A stretch of DNA of 64,000 nucleotides. It comes from Cereibacter sphaeroides. GTDB taxonomy: Bacteria > Pseudomonadota > Alphaproteobacteria > Rhodobacterales > Rhodobacteraceae. Positions within the stretch are counted from its first letter, which is position 1. The number at the start of each line of letters is the position of its first letter. This document shows positions 9,062-18,265 of the stretch, piece after piece. Location: assembly GCA_003243455.1 (NCBI GenBank), contig QFQS01000004.1:62001-126000 (forward strand), given 5' to 3'. Below the pieces are notes generated by a model. That model was not told the origin of the DNA. It searched no databases and saw only the letters and a list, made by a program, of their open reading frames with translations. The translations under genes were made by a program, and so were the position numbers.

Positions 9062-9115
9062 GTTCTTAGCGAGTTGCTAAGCGCACCTCGAACACAATCA
9101 GGATTGGGAGTTCAC

Positions 9116-9565
9116 ATGACATCTCTCGCAAGCGATCCCAGTACCGCCTCCATTCTTGCAGGCGAAACGAAGCGAAGGGCTGACCAAGCGAAGAACGCGC
9201 TCGTCAGCGAAGCAAACACTTTTGCTGATGCGTTGAGGACAGCAGCCCAAAATGTCAGGAGCGGCTCTCCGCAGGAGCGGATTCTGGGCGAGATTGCGAC
9301 TGTCATTGCGGATGCCTCGGACAGTCTTCACCACAAAGACATGGGTCAAATCCTGAGCGATATGAGCAAGTTCGCCCGCTCGAGCCCCCTAATGTTTGTC
9401 GGCGGTGCAATGCTTCTGGGATTCACCGCAACGCGTTTCGCACGGGCGTCGAGTGCCGAGCTTCGCATTCAACAGGAGGTTTCACCTGCTCACCCGGTAA
9501 GGCAGGTCGAAACGTTTATCGACGAAGGAAACCCCAACGTGGATCCCGTTGAAGAACGGCTCTAG
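9116..9565 (+). CDS. Membrane-anchored stress protein, nutrient-deprivation-induced/DUF883-like
   Basis: A 149-residue protein. The ATG at 9116 is preferred over 9074 because GGATTGGGAG precedes it at good spacing. An N-terminal half rich in Ala, Lys, Glu and Gln (KRRADQAKNALVSEANTFAD) is predicted to be amphipathic helix. It is followed by one membrane segment near residues 89-110 (SPLMFVGGAMLLGFTATRFA) and a short tail. This layout matches small rhizobial proteins annotated as nutrient-deprivation-induced or DUF883-like, thought to associate with the inner membrane and perhaps ribosomes. Its partner gene follows after 44 bp. The family call is by architecture, not detailed identity. Confidence 0.6.
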   Translation: MTSLASDPSTASILAGETKRRADQAKNALVSEANTFADALRTAAQNVRSGSPQERILGEIATVIADASDSLHHKDMGQILSDMSKFARSSPLMFVGGAMLLGFTATRFARASSAELRIQQEVSPAHPVRQVETFIDEGNPNVDPVEERL

Positions 9566-9609
9566 TCAAAGTTCTTCCCCGTCTATTCGCTCGCGCATGG
9601 AGTCACACT

Positions 9610-10197
9610 ATGAAAGACAGGATCGGACACGTCGAAAACGCGAAGAGCAGCAGCCGACACTCAGAAAGTCGCGTAGGTTCATTCAAGGAAAGTATCGGTT
9701 CAAAGCCTGCGGCGCTTTTCATTATCGGCCTAGGCGCCATGTGGCTCCTGTCAGGAATTCGAAATCCGTCCCGCTCAGTGGAAGACGACCGAGCCACCAG
9801 CGATCCTGAATGGTTGAAAAAAAAGGCACCCGATGACGCTGCAAGTAATACAAGCGTACTGAGCACTAAACGCATTGCGGCAAAGCTGGCCGCTGGAACT
9901 CAGGACCTCTCAGATGAAGCGCGGCGCCACGTAATGGAGGCGCGAGAAAAGGCCTATCACGCGAGAGAAGCAGTCACGCGAAAGCTCAAGCAGACGCAGC
10001 ACAAAGCCTCGAACATGTTCGAAGAGCAGCCTCTGCTAATCGGCGCGCTCGCAGTGGCACTAGGCTCAGCGATAGCAAATGCCGTTCCGCGAACTCAGGT
10101 CGAGGATCGCGCGCTTGGTGATGCCAGCGATCGATTGATCGCAGAGGCCCAGGCAATATTCCGAAACGAGCAGGCTCAGGCTGGAACTCAGCTTTAG
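9610..10197 (+). CDS. Two-helix membrane stress protein (DUF3618/DUF883-like)
   Basis: A 195-residue protein with two hydrophobic segments, near residues 33-49 (AALFIIGLGAMWLLSGI) and near 137-155 (PLLIGALAVALGSAIANAVP). They are separated by a long charged helical stretch (ARRHVMEAREKAYHAREAV). Such proteins are usually found with phage-holin-like and nutrient-deprivation proteins in rhizobial stress clusters; molecular function is not established. It probably shares an operon with the gene at 9116. The next 340 bp, up to ku, contain no convincing gene but end in a strong EcfG promoter. Confidence 0.6.
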   Translation: MKDRIGHVENAKSSSRHSESRVGSFKESIGSKPAALFIIGLGAMWLLSGIRNPSRSVEDDRATSDPEWLKKKAPDDAASNTSVLSTKRIAAKLAAGTQDLSDEARRHVMEAREKAYHAREAVTRKLKQTQHKASNMFEEQPLLIGALAVALGSAIANAVPRTQVEDRALGDASDRLIAEAQAIFRNEQAQAGTQL

Positions 10198-10480
10198 ACC
10201 CTTTTTCGGATTTTGAGCAGTCTAGTTCAAAGCAGGAAGCCGTATAACAGGGCGACCCGGCGGATTAAATGCCGTCTCGGAGCGCGCCTATCCGTTGCGG
10301 AGGTCGGAACTAATGAGCGGTCGGACGGTTGCCTACTCAGCGGGTCGGTTCGCATGACAATCGGACGCGATGGTTTGAAGAACACGGCGGTTTTTCCGAT
10401 TTCCCGTTGTGGCCAACGAAGTGGCAGCCGAGCTTCTAACCCATCTGCGAACTGACCTGCGACGGTTCCGACGTTGCCAC

Positions 10481-10506
10481 GGAACCCGGCAACAGAGCAC
10501 ATCGTT
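10481..10506 (+). promoter_or_regulatory. Sigma-EcfG promoter of ku
   Basis: GGAAC (10481-10485), a 17-bp spacer and CGTT (10503-10506) match the alphaproteobacterial general stress consensus exactly. The -10 is 36 bp before the ku start codon, giving a leader of roughly 30 nt. Confidence 0.8.
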
Positions 10507-10542
10507 TAGCTTGCGAATGTTCCTGGTTTCAAGGGAATGGCC

Positions 10543-11406
10543 ATGGCGCCGAGAGCTCTCTGGAAAGGCTTCCTAAAAGTGGGCGAAGTAAGTTGCGCTG
10601 TGGCGCTTTACTCGGCTGCCTCTACATCAGAGCGCATTGCGTTTCACACAATCAATCGCGACACAGGACACCGCGTCAGGCGGCAGTTCGTCGATTCCGA
10701 CACGGGCAAACCAGTTGAGAAAGAAGATCAGGTTAAGGGTTACGAAGTCGCCCAGGGAGAGTATGTCATGCTCGATCCTGAAGAGGTGGCATCTGTCGTT
10801 CCCGATAGCGACAAGACCTTTACGATCTCCGCATTCATCGGTTGCAATGAAGTCGACGACGTCTATTTCGACAAACCTTACTATCTCACTCCGTCAAATG
10901 GCGCGGCGGAAGAAGCATTCGGCCTCATCCGGGACGGGATGGACGCAAAAAAGGTCGCAGCAATTGCTCAGACAGTGCTGTTCCGGCGCGTTCGCACGGT
11001 TCTTATCACGGCGCATGACGCTGGTCTGATCGCCACCACACTCAATTTCGACTACGAGGTTCGGTCGGCGAAGGAAGCCTTCGGCGACATCCCCGATTTT
11101 GAAGTTAAAGGTGAGATGTTGGAACTGGCCGAGCACATTATCAAGACAAAGGCTGGCGCGTTCAATACGGCGGAGTTTGATGATCGTTATGACTCGGCTC
11201 TTGCTGAGCTGGTGAAGGCCAAACTCGCGGGCAAGAAAATCGAACCTCGCAAAGAGCCCAAGCGCGACAAGGTCGTCGACCTTATGGCGGCCTTGCGGGA
11301 AAGCGCCGGCCTTGCGGGCAAGAAAGCAACGAAGACAACGAAGTCGCCCGCCGATAAGAAGTCCGCAAAGGGCTCAGCCCCATCGGCGCGTCGAAAGTCG
11401 GCCTGA
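10543..11406 (+). CDS. ku: Ku DNA-end-binding protein (first copy)
   Basis: A 287-residue bacterial Ku, a homodimeric ring that threads onto DNA double-strand ends and recruits LigD for non-homologous end joining. The start is typical (MAPRALWKGFLKVGEVSCAV), with the conserved core segments FHTINRDTGHRV, VKGYEVAQGEYVMLDPEE and YYLTPSNGAAEEAFGLIRDGM. A Lys/Ala-rich tail from about residue 250 resembles the basic extensions that bind DNA. The second of two near ATGs is chosen because AAGGGA sits 6 bases before it. The stop codon lies 1 bp before the ligD start, so the two are coupled. An exact EcfG promoter precedes it. Confidence 0.95.
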   Translation: MAPRALWKGFLKVGEVSCAVALYSAASTSERIAFHTINRDTGHRVRRQFVDSDTGKPVEKEDQVKGYEVAQGEYVMLDPEEVASVVPDSDKTFTISAFIGCNEVDDVYFDKPYYLTPSNGAAEEAFGLIRDGMDAKKVAAIAQTVLFRRVRTVLITAHDAGLIATTLNFDYEVRSAKEAFGDIPDFEVKGEMLELAEHIIKTKAGAFNTAEFDDRYDSALAELVKAKLAGKKIEPRKEPKRDKVVDLMAALRESAGLAGKKATKTTKSPADKKSAKGSAPSARRKSA

Positions 11407-11407
11407 C

Positions 11408-13954
11408 ATGGCGCTCGAAGCGTATCGCAAGAAGCGCGATTTTGGCACGACGCCGGAGCCCAAGGGCGGCCTTGCGCGCAAGAGCGGCAACAGCTTTGTG
11501 ATCCAGAAGCACGATGCGACCCGGCTGCACTACGACTTTCGGTTAGAGATGGACGGCGTCCTAAAAAGCTGGGCCGTGACCAAGGGTCCAAGCTTGGTCG
11601 CCGGAGAAAAGCGCCTGGCGGTCCACGTTGAAGACCATCCCCTCGAGTATGGTGATTTTGAGGGGACAATTCCCAAGGGCGAATATGGCGGCGGCACGGT
11701 CATCGTTTGGGACCGTGGGACATGGACGCCGATGGGCGATGCGCACAAGGGCTACGCCAAGGGTCACCTCGAGTTTGAACTTGAGGGGAAAAAGCTTGGC
11801 GGACGTTGGCATCTGGTTCGGATGCAGGGCAAGCCCGGAGAAAAACGCGAGAACTGGTTGCTGATCAAAGGTGAGGACGATTTTGCAAGGCCAGATAGCA
11901 AGGCGGATATTCTCGAGGAACTTCCCAATTCCGCAAAGACGGGCCGAGATCTCTCCGATGTGGCCAGCGAGGCGCCAGGCTGGTCCTCGAAAACCGGGCG
12001 GATCAAGAGGCCGTCCAAAGGCGGCGCCGACAACGCTGCCGCTTCAGCGGACAGCGACGGTCAGGAGCGTGAGGTCTCGGCGCTTAAAGGCGCCAAGAAG
12101 TCAGCGATGCCGGATTTCGTCGAACCGATGCTGGCGACGCTGACTTCGACTGTCCCGGCGGGCGAGCGGTGGCTGCACGAGATCAAGTTCGACGGCTACA
12201 GGTTGCAGGCGCGGATCGAGGCGGGACGGGTCAAGCTGCTGACTCGAAGCGGCTTGGACTGGACGAAGAAATTCGGCAAGGCGGTCATTTCCGCGCTACA
12301 GGAACTGCCGGTTGGATCCGCAATCATCGATGGCGAACTGATCGTTGAGACTGGCGGTGGCGCATCTGATTTTTCCGCGCTGCAGGCGGACCTGAGCGAG
12401 GGACGCAGTGATCGCTTCGTCTTTTACCTCTTCGACCTGATGTTTCTGGACGGATATAGCTTGGTAAAGGTTCCGCTTATCGAGCGAAAAGCGCTGCTTG
12501 AGAAGATGGTCGGAGAGGGTGGGAGTCTCCTGCGGTTCAGCAGCCATTTTGACGAAAATGGTGGCCTGGTATTGCGGCATGCATGCCGACTTAGTCTTGA
12601 AGGCATCATCTCAAAGGTTCGCGATGCGCCTTACATTGCCGGGCGCGGCAAGAGTTGGATGAAGTCGAAGTGCTCGGCCCGTCAGGAATTTGTGATTGCA
12701 GGCTATGTGCCATCGTCCGTCTCCTCCAAAGCGATCGGATCGCTTGTCATGGCGGTGTATGAGGCGAACGAGCTTCGGCACGTCGGTCGCGTGGGCACCG
12801 GTTTTTCCAGCGTTGTCGCACATGATCTCATGCAGCGGCTGGAGCGCTTGCGCATGAAAGACAGCCCCTTCGGGGAGCGCCTGACCGCGGAGGAATCCCG
12901 CCAGGTCAGATATGTCCGACCGCAATTGGTTGCGGAAGTTGAGTTCCGGGCGTGGACGGCAGATGGCCACCTCCGGCATGCATCATTCAGGGGGCTGCGC
13001 GAGGACAAGGCTGCTCGAGAGATCGTCCGCGAGACCGCGCGGCGAGCCAAGGGAGATGCGCCTGCCCAACGCCGCACCGTGAAGCTGACTCATCCCGACA
13101 GGGTCTATTGGCCGGAAGAGGGCATTACCAAGGAAGGATTGGCGGACTACTATGCCGAAGTGTGGCGCTTCATCGCCCCATATGTCGTTGGGCGCCCGCT
13201 CGCCCTGCTGCGCTGTCCAAACGGTGTAGGTGGAGAGCAGTTCTTCCAGAAGCACGCCTGGAAGGGGCTGAACCCCAACATCGTCCTAGTGAAGGACCCG
13301 AAAGAGCCCTCCGAGGACCCGCTCATCAGCATCAACGATCTGGACGGGCTGATGGGTCTGGTCCAATCAGCGGTGCTTGAGATCCACCCCTGGGGATCGA
13401 CGGTCGCGGACTGGGAGCATCCGGATACTATTGTGATGGATCTCGATCCCGGCGAGGACGTCGCCTGGCCCGCCGTGATCGCGGCGGCCGAGGAAGTGCG
13501 GCAACGCTTGACCGACAGCGGTCTGGCGGCCTTTGTAAAGACCTCGGGCGGAAAAGGCCTTCACGTTGTATCCCCGCTCACGCCCAAGGCCGATTGGGCG
13601 TCGGTGAAACTCTTCACCAAATCGATGGCTGAGGCGATGGCAGGTGATAGCCCGGACGCCTTTGTGGCCACGATCACCAAGTCCAAGCGTCGAGGAAAAA
13701 TTCTCGTGGACTACCTGCGCAATCAACGCGGTGCCACGGCCGCCGCAGCCTATTCAACGCGCGCCCGCCCAGGGGCGGCAGTTTCCGCGCCATTGGCTTG
13801 GGAGGAGCTGGCACCCGGAATAGGACCGGCATATTTTACCGTCGAGAACATGCCGACGCGCCTCGCTTCGCTATCTGTTGATCCATGGCAAGATTTTCGC
13901 GCATCTTCCGCGCCAATCATCATGCGAACGAGGGGACGGAAGACAGCAGCCTAG
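11408..13954 (+). CDS. ligD: Multifunctional ATP-dependent DNA ligase LigD (PE-LIG-POL)
   Basis: An 848-residue end-joining enzyme with domains in the order phosphoesterase, ligase, polymerase. The phosphoesterase occupies residues 1 to about 180 (FVIQKHDATRLHYDFRLEMD). The ligase carries the nucleotidyl-transferase motif KFDGYR, with the adenylated lysine near residue 260. The primase-like polymerase starts around residue 555 (DRVYWPEEGITKEGLADYY) and includes MDLDPGEDVAW, which contains the paired metal-binding acids. The ATG at 11408 immediately follows the ku stop codon; a longer upstream frame only overlaps ku. It works with Ku to process and seal double-strand breaks. Length is normal for three-domain LigD. 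Confidence 0.96.
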   Translation: MALEAYRKKRDFGTTPEPKGGLARKSGNSFVIQKHDATRLHYDFRLEMDGVLKSWAVTKGPSLVAGEKRLAVHVEDHPLEYGDFEGTIPKGEYGGGTVIVWDRGTWTPMGDAHKGYAKGHLEFELEGKKLGGRWHLVRMQGKPGEKRENWLLIKGEDDFARPDSKADILEELPNSAKTGRDLSDVASEAPGWSSKTGRIKRPSKGGADNAAASADSDGQEREVSALKGAKKSAMPDFVEPMLATLTSTVPAGERWLHEIKFDGYRLQARIEAGRVKLLTRSGLDWTKKFGKAVISALQELPVGSAIIDGELIVETGGGASDFSALQADLSEGRSDRFVFYLFDLMFLDGYSLVKVPLIERKALLEKMVGEGGSLLRFSSHFDENGGLVLRHACRLSLEGIISKVRDAPYIAGRGKSWMKSKCSARQEFVIAGYVPSSVSSKAIGSLVMAVYEANELRHVGRVGTGFSSVVAHDLMQRLERLRMKDSPFGERLTAEESRQVRYVRPQLVAEVEFRAWTADGHLRHASFRGLREDKAAREIVRETARRAKGDAPAQRRTVKLTHPDRVYWPEEGITKEGLADYYAEVWRFIAPYVVGRPLALLRCPNGVGGEQFFQKHAWKGLNPNIVLVKDPKEPSEDPLISINDLDGLMGLVQSAVLEIHPWGSTVADWEHPDTIVMDLDPGEDVAWPAVIAAAEEVRQRLTDSGLAAFVKTSGGKGLHVVSPLTPKADWASVKLFTKSMAEAMAGDSPDAFVATITKSKRRGKILVDYLRNQRGATAAAAYSTRARPGAAVSAPLAWEELAPGIGPAYFTVENMPTRLASLSVDPWQDFRASSAPIIMRTRGRKTAA

Positions 13955-13959
13955 CGCCG

Positions 13960-14763
13960 TCAGCGCTTCGTCGATTTGCTTTCAGAGGCGATGCTCCTCT
14001 TGAGCGCATCCATGATATTGATCACGTTGCTCGACTTTGCGTCTGATGACTTCGCCTTTGAAGGCGGCTTGCGGCCTTTCTTCTTTGCCGCGATCAGCTC
14101 CAGCAATTTGGCTTGCACCGGATCGGCCACCATATCTGGGTTCCACGGTGCGGTGCGCTCCTCAATCAGCTTTGTCACCAGCGTCATGAGCGGCGCATCC
14201 GCCTTCTCCTTACTAATAGCTGCGAAATAGTCCTTCTCGTCACGCACTTCGTCGCCATAGCGAAGCGTCCAGAGGACGATGCCCTTGTCTCGGGGTTCGA
14301 GCATCACGGCCCGTTCGCGGCGATAGAGAACGACACGAGAAATGCCCACCGTTCCCGTCGACGCCATTGCGTCTCGAATGACGGAGAAAGCTTCCTCGCC
14401 TACGGGATCGTTGGGTGTCAGATAATGCGGTTTGTCATACCATACCCATTCGATCGAGTCGGCTGCCACAAATGTCTCGATGTCGATGGTGCGCGTGCTT
14501 TCAAGCGCCACCGCATCCAATTCATCGTCCTCCAAAATCACATAGTCATTCTCACCACGACGATAACCTTTGACTTCGGCATCTTCCTTAACCTTTTTCC
14601 CGCTCACGGCGTCCACATATTGGCTGACCACGCGATTGCCCGTGTCGGCGTTGAGCGTATGGAACCGCACCTTGTCATTTTCGCTGGTGGCCGGCGTCAT
14701 CGCGACGGGACAGGTCACAAGCGATAGCTTTAGATAGCCTTTCCAGAAGGAGCGGGGTGCCAT
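13960..14763 (-). CDS. ku: Ku DNA-end-binding protein (second copy)
   Basis: A 267-residue Ku paralogue starting MAPRSFWKGYLKLSLVTCPV, with FHTLNADTGNRVVSQYVD, VKGYRRGENDYVILEDDEL and YLTPNDPVGEEAFSVIRDAM as matching core segments. Its tail is again Lys/Ser-rich. It differs clearly from the first copy, so it is not a recent duplicate. It converges on ligD with 5 bp between the stops. GGAGA lies before the ATG and an exact EcfG promoter lies upstream. Rhizobia and relatives often carry several Ku genes that form distinct Ku-LigD pairs, so this one may form heterodimers or act under different conditions. Confidence 0.95.
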   Translation of the reverse strand: MAPRSFWKGYLKLSLVTCPVAMTPATSENDKVRFHTLNADTGNRVVSQYVDAVSGKKVKEDAEVKGYRRGENDYVILEDDELDAVALESTRTIDIETFVAADSIEWVWYDKPHYLTPNDPVGEEAFSVIRDAMASTGTVGISRVVLYRRERAVMLEPRDKGIVLWTLRYGDEVRDEKDYFAAISKEKADAPLMTLVTKLIEERTAPWNPDMVADPVQAKLLELIAAKKKGRKPPSKAKSSDAKSSNVINIMDALKRSIASESKSTKR

Positions 14764-14792
14764 GTGGGGTCTCCGGCATTGCTTCTGCGGTA

Positions 14793-14817
14793 AACGTGCC
14801 GCTATGTCTGCGGTTCC
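14793..14817 (-). promoter_or_regulatory. Sigma-EcfG promoter of the second ku
   Basis: On the minus strand this reads GGAAC-N16-CGTT, an exact consensus match. The -10 lies 30 bp upstream of the ATG at 14763. Confidence 0.8.
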
Positions 14818-14856
14818 CTAGTAGTCTCCGAGGAACTAGCTGTCATCCCACTCGTA

Positions 14857-15179
14857 CCAGAAGAGATTGCCGACGGCACCGTTCAAGGGCGCGCACTGCA
14901 GACGACGAAGAGATCGGAACGGTCTCTCATATCCATGGAGCGGGAAAAACAGCGACTGTCATCATTGACGTTGGCGGTTTTCTGAGGATTGGAGCCAAGC
15001 CGGTGGCTCTCACCGCAGCCGAGATCGATCTGATGCGTGATGAACGGGGCAGCATCCACGGCCACACATATCGCACCAAGCAGGAACTGAAAGATTTGTC
15101 GGAGATGCCGACTGAGCCACGACCCAGCATTCACAGCCCCAATAAGAAAAGGGTGGCCTGGCGAGCCCAAGCAGTATGA
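14857..15179 (+). pseudogene. PRC-barrel domain gene, probably frameshifted
   Basis: One frame reads VPEEIADGTVQGRAL and then loses similarity. The next frame continues with ADDEEIGTVSHIHGAG, VIIDVGGFLRIGAKPVAL and DLMRDERGSIHGHTY, a good PRC-barrel pattern. The two halves join near 14900 as if a few bases were lost, and the second frame has no usable start codon. A GGAAC-N16-CGTA element (14832-14856) lies upstream, one base from the EcfG consensus. PRC-barrel proteins are small beta-barrels often induced by stress. I judge it broken, though a sequencing error would give the same picture. The 256 bp after it hold no recognisable gene. Confidence 0.55.
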
Positions 15180-15435
15180 AATGTCCGCATAGTTCCATGA
15201 ATCGTTAGGCCGTATTCTCTGCCCTTTACCTTCCTATACTCAGCCGGAAGCCAAGCAGTCCGGCTCGCGATCAGGTCTCCGAATGCAGACGTAAGCTTAT
15301 CCGCCAGCGCAGTGCTGGGCGGAAAGCATTGTTCAGTGTCGAAAGCCCACGCCGCTTTCGGCATCGGATTCGGACACCTCAAATTGCGAGTTCAGCCGAC
15401 CCGAGAACTGCTGGTCAAACAGGGGGGATGCATGA

Positions 15436-17091
15436 ATGCCAATCTACAAGAGCAACGGAAACCAGGTACCCGATCATATTCATAAGATGGCCGGTGAGGT
15501 AAAAGTGGGGAAAATCGACCGACGGGAATTCCTCGCCATGGCCAGCGTCTTTGGAGCCTCGACGGCAATGGCGTATGGAATGATCGGATTAGCCGCGCCG
15601 GGAAGGGCGATGGCCGAAGAAACTCCCAAATCCGGAGGCGTGCTGCGGGTCGCCATGTTCGTCAAGGATCCGAAGGATCCGCGCGTCACCGATTGGCCCG
15701 AGATCGGCAATGCCGAGCGCCAGCTGCTTGAACCGCTCGTCAAATACACTCGGGAGTTCACATTCGAACCTTATCTGCTCGAAAGCTGGGATGTGAACGA
15801 TGATGCAACCCAATATATCCTTCATATTCGGCCCAATGTCGTCTGGAACAACGGCGACGCCTTTGATGCCGATGATGTGGTGTTCAATTTCCAGCGGTGG
15901 GGTGACAAATCCGTAGAGGGCAACTCGATGACCTCTCGTGTCGGCAGCTTGATCGATGATGCGACTGGCAAGCTGCGCGAGGGAGCCGTCGAAAAGGTCG
16001 ACCCACTGACTGTGAGACTAAACCTAGTCAAACCGGATATTGCGTTGATCCCGCAGCTTTGCGACTACCCGGCCTTGGTCGTCCACCGCTCGTTCGATGA
16101 AACCGGTGGGGACTTGGTGAATCATGCTATCGGCACCGGACCTTTCCAGCTGGTATCCTGGGACGTCGGACAAAAGGTCGTCTACAAGCGGCGTGAAGAT
16201 AATAAATGGTGGAATGGCGAGGTCTACCTGGATGGTGTCGAGTTCATCGATCTGGGGACCGATCCGACCGCGATGGTGGCAGCTTTCGAGGCCGGCGAGG
16301 TAGATACCAATTTTGAGACGACCGCTGACTACGTAGGAATTCTCGAAGGTGTCGGCGCCGTCACATCAGAGGTCGTGACCGCTTCCACGATCGTGGCGCG
16401 GACCAACGTGACCCAGAAGCCCTATGATGACCAGCGGGTGCGCAACGCGCTGCAGCTCGCGGTCGACAATGCGGTCGTACTGCAGCTTGGCTATGGCGAC
16501 GCCGGCGAGCCTGCCGAAAACCATCACGTATCACCCATTCACCCAGACTACGCCGAACTGCCAAAAATTGCGCGCGATTCAGCGAAAGCAAAGGCGCTTA
16601 TGGCCGAAGCAGGTCAGGCCGACTACGTGCATGAGCTTATCAGCGTGGAAGAAGACTGGCACAAAAATACCGCGGATGCGATCGCGGCGCAGTTGCGGGA
16701 TGCTGGCATCCAGGTGAAGCGGACCGTTCTGCCGGGCGTCGCCTTCTGGAACAGCTGGACCAAGTTTCCGTTTTCGACGACCAACTGGAACATGCGCCCA
16801 CTAGGCATCCAGATCATCGCCATTGCCTATCGGTCCGGCGAAGCTTGGAACGAAACGCAGTATTCGAATCCGGAGTTCGACGCGAAGGTCAACGAGGCTT
16901 TGTCCATAGCCGACGCGGAGAAGCGCAAGGTGGTGATGAAGGACATCGAAAACATCCTGCAAAGCTCGGGGATCATTGTGCAGCCGTACTGGCGCAAGCT
17001 GTTCAACAGTTCGGTCCCCGCTGTGAAGGCCAATGGAATGCATCCAACCTTCGAAGCGGATTATGGGAAGGTCTGGCTCGACAGGGGGTAA
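15436..17091 (+). CDS. Tat-exported ABC substrate-binding protein, family 5 (peptide/opine type)
   Basis: A 551-residue periplasmic binding protein of the DppA/OppA type. The N terminus carries a twin-arginine signal (DRREFLAMA, residues 27-35) followed by a hydrophobic stretch and a cleavage region near GRAMAEE, so export of the folded protein through Tat is likely. The mature part shows family-5 features such as LLESWDVNDDATQYILHIRP and VVWNNGDAFDADDVVFNF. AGGGGGGATG lies before the ATG. No permease or ATPase gene is adjacent, so it must pair with components encoded elsewhere or bind a ligand without transport. It lies next to a carnitine-like CoA pathway, which makes a quaternary amine or peptide plausible. 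Confidence 0.9.
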   Translation: MPIYKSNGNQVPDHIHKMAGEVKVGKIDRREFLAMASVFGASTAMAYGMIGLAAPGRAMAEETPKSGGVLRVAMFVKDPKDPRVTDWPEIGNAERQLLEPLVKYTREFTFEPYLLESWDVNDDATQYILHIRPNVVWNNGDAFDADDVVFNFQRWGDKSVEGNSMTSRVGSLIDDATGKLREGAVEKVDPLTVRLNLVKPDIALIPQLCDYPALVVHRSFDETGGDLVNHAIGTGPFQLVSWDVGQKVVYKRREDNKWWNGEVYLDGVEFIDLGTDPTAMVAAFEAGEVDTNFETTADYVGILEGVGAVTSEVVTASTIVARTNVTQKPYDDQRVRNALQLAVDNAVVLQLGYGDAGEPAENHHVSPIHPDYAELPKIARDSAKAKALMAEAGQADYVHELISVEEDWHKNTADAIAAQLRDAGIQVKRTVLPGVAFWNSWTKFPFSTTNWNMRPLGIQIIAIAYRSGEAWNETQYSNPEFDAKVNEALSIADAEKRKVVMKDIENILQSSGIIVQPYWRKLFNSSVPAVKANGMHPTFEADYGKVWLDRG

Positions 17092-17243
17092 CGGACTCGG
17101 TTGTGAGTGGGCAGCTACTACCCGTTCACGCCAACACTCTGTCGCTGGTCAAGATTTTAAGAGGCCCTAGCGGCCGAACCTGCATTCCGGTGGCTAAATT
17201 GTCGGGCTTGCTGTTCTATCGCACCCGTTATCGTGGCCGAGCT

Positions 17244-18146
17244 TCAATCTCGCTCCAGCAGGTCTTTCAGCCAGTCGAGGAATTTCTCTACTCTCTGGTC
17301 CGGCTCATCTCGAAACGCCGCATACTGTCCCTCTTGCAGAACCACCGGCGTGTCGAACGCCTCGACCAACTGCCCTTGCCTGACAAAATCCGAGGTTGTT
17401 CCAAGCCAACCCAAGGCAATACCCCGGCCAGAAAGCGCATATTGAACCATCATCAGGTGGTTGTCGAACGTTGGTCCTGGCAATGTCTTCGGGATCTCGA
17501 CGCCGAAATGTTCGAACCACTGCTGCCAGTCGAACCATGACCGCTCGACCGAAAGCGCGTGCAGCAGGGTATGCTGGAGGAGATCCTTTGGCTCTTTTAT
17601 CGGGGGATTTCGCTCGAGATACTCTGGCGAAGCGACCGGAATAATCCGCTCGTCGAACATGTGTAGAGAGCTTGCGCTGGCCCAATTGCCACTGCCGAAC
17701 CGGATCGCGACGTCAATTCCGTCATCCAGCGAGGCCAGTCCCTGATAGGTCGTGACCATGTTGACCTGGAGGTCCGGATGCAGAGCGTGGAACTCCTTTA
17801 GACGAGGCAGGAACCAGTAGTTCCCAACGGCGAGGTTACAGGAAATGGTCAGCGTGTTCTTGGGCTTCTGGCGCTGCAGCGCTTCGGCTTCGGCGACAAG
17901 ATCACGGAAGCAGCGGCTGACAGTGGCGACATAAGCCTGCCCCGCGCCGGTCAGGCTGACTGGCCGGGACGTTCGGTCGACCAAGGCCACCCCTAGGAAG
18001 GATTCTGCTGTCAGAATTGAATGGCTTACCGCCGATTGGCTGACATTCAGCTCATCGGCAGCGCGGGAAAAGCTGCGGTGACGCGACAGCGCTTCCAGAG
18101 CCAGCAGGGATTTCAGCGGCGGTATCTTCTTCCAGTATTTCATCAT
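17244..18146 (-). CDS. LysR-family transcriptional regulator, GcvA-like
   Basis: A 300-residue LysR-type regulator. The N-terminal winged helix reads LLALEALSRHRSFSRAADEL and then NVSQSAVSHSI; the rest is the two-lobed effector-binding domain. The opening PPLKSLLALEA resembles the GcvA subgroup (PPLxALRxFEA). It is divergent from the hydratase/ligase gene pair, with a T-N11-A box between them, so it most likely controls that operon and itself. The effector may be the CoA ester or its free acid. It converges on the family-5 binding protein gene. Confidence 0.92.
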   Translation of the reverse strand: MMKYWKKIPPLKSLLALEALSRHRSFSRAADELNVSQSAVSHSILTAESFLGVALVDRTSRPVSLTGAGQAYVATVSRCFRDLVAEAEALQRQKPKNTLTISCNLAVGNYWFLPRLKEFHALHPDLQVNMVTTYQGLASLDDGIDVAIRFGSGNWASASSLHMFDERIIPVASPEYLERNPPIKEPKDLLQHTLLHALSVERSWFDWQQWFEHFGVEIPKTLPGPTFDNHLMMVQYALSGRGIALGWLGTTSDFVRQGQLVEAFDTPVVLQEGQYAAFRDEPDQRVEKFLDWLKDLLERD

Positions 18147-18159
18147 GAATCCATTTCAT
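18145..18159. promoter_or_regulatory. Possible LysR box (T-N11-A)
   Basis: ATGAA and TTCAT arms form an inverted repeat giving the LysR signature T-N11-A (18146-18158). It lies between the divergent lysR and hydratase genes but overlaps the lysR start codon, which is unusual, so it is tentative. Confidence 0.35.
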
Positions 18160-18265
18160 GGAGTGATGAACCGTAACGCGCTTCATTTCGGCAGATAGTT
18201 TGCGAACATCAATGCTATTCATTCGATGCCTAGCGGTTTCGATCTCCATCAAGAAAGCAGATGTC

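Noticed and set aside
10213..10455. 80-codon open frame before ku
   Set aside because: No ribosome site or recognisable pattern, and it stops just short of the ku promoter.
14804..14820. ATG TCT GCG as start of the PRC-barrel gene
   Set aside because: It falls within the EcfG promoter of the divergent ku and runs into a stop after five codons.
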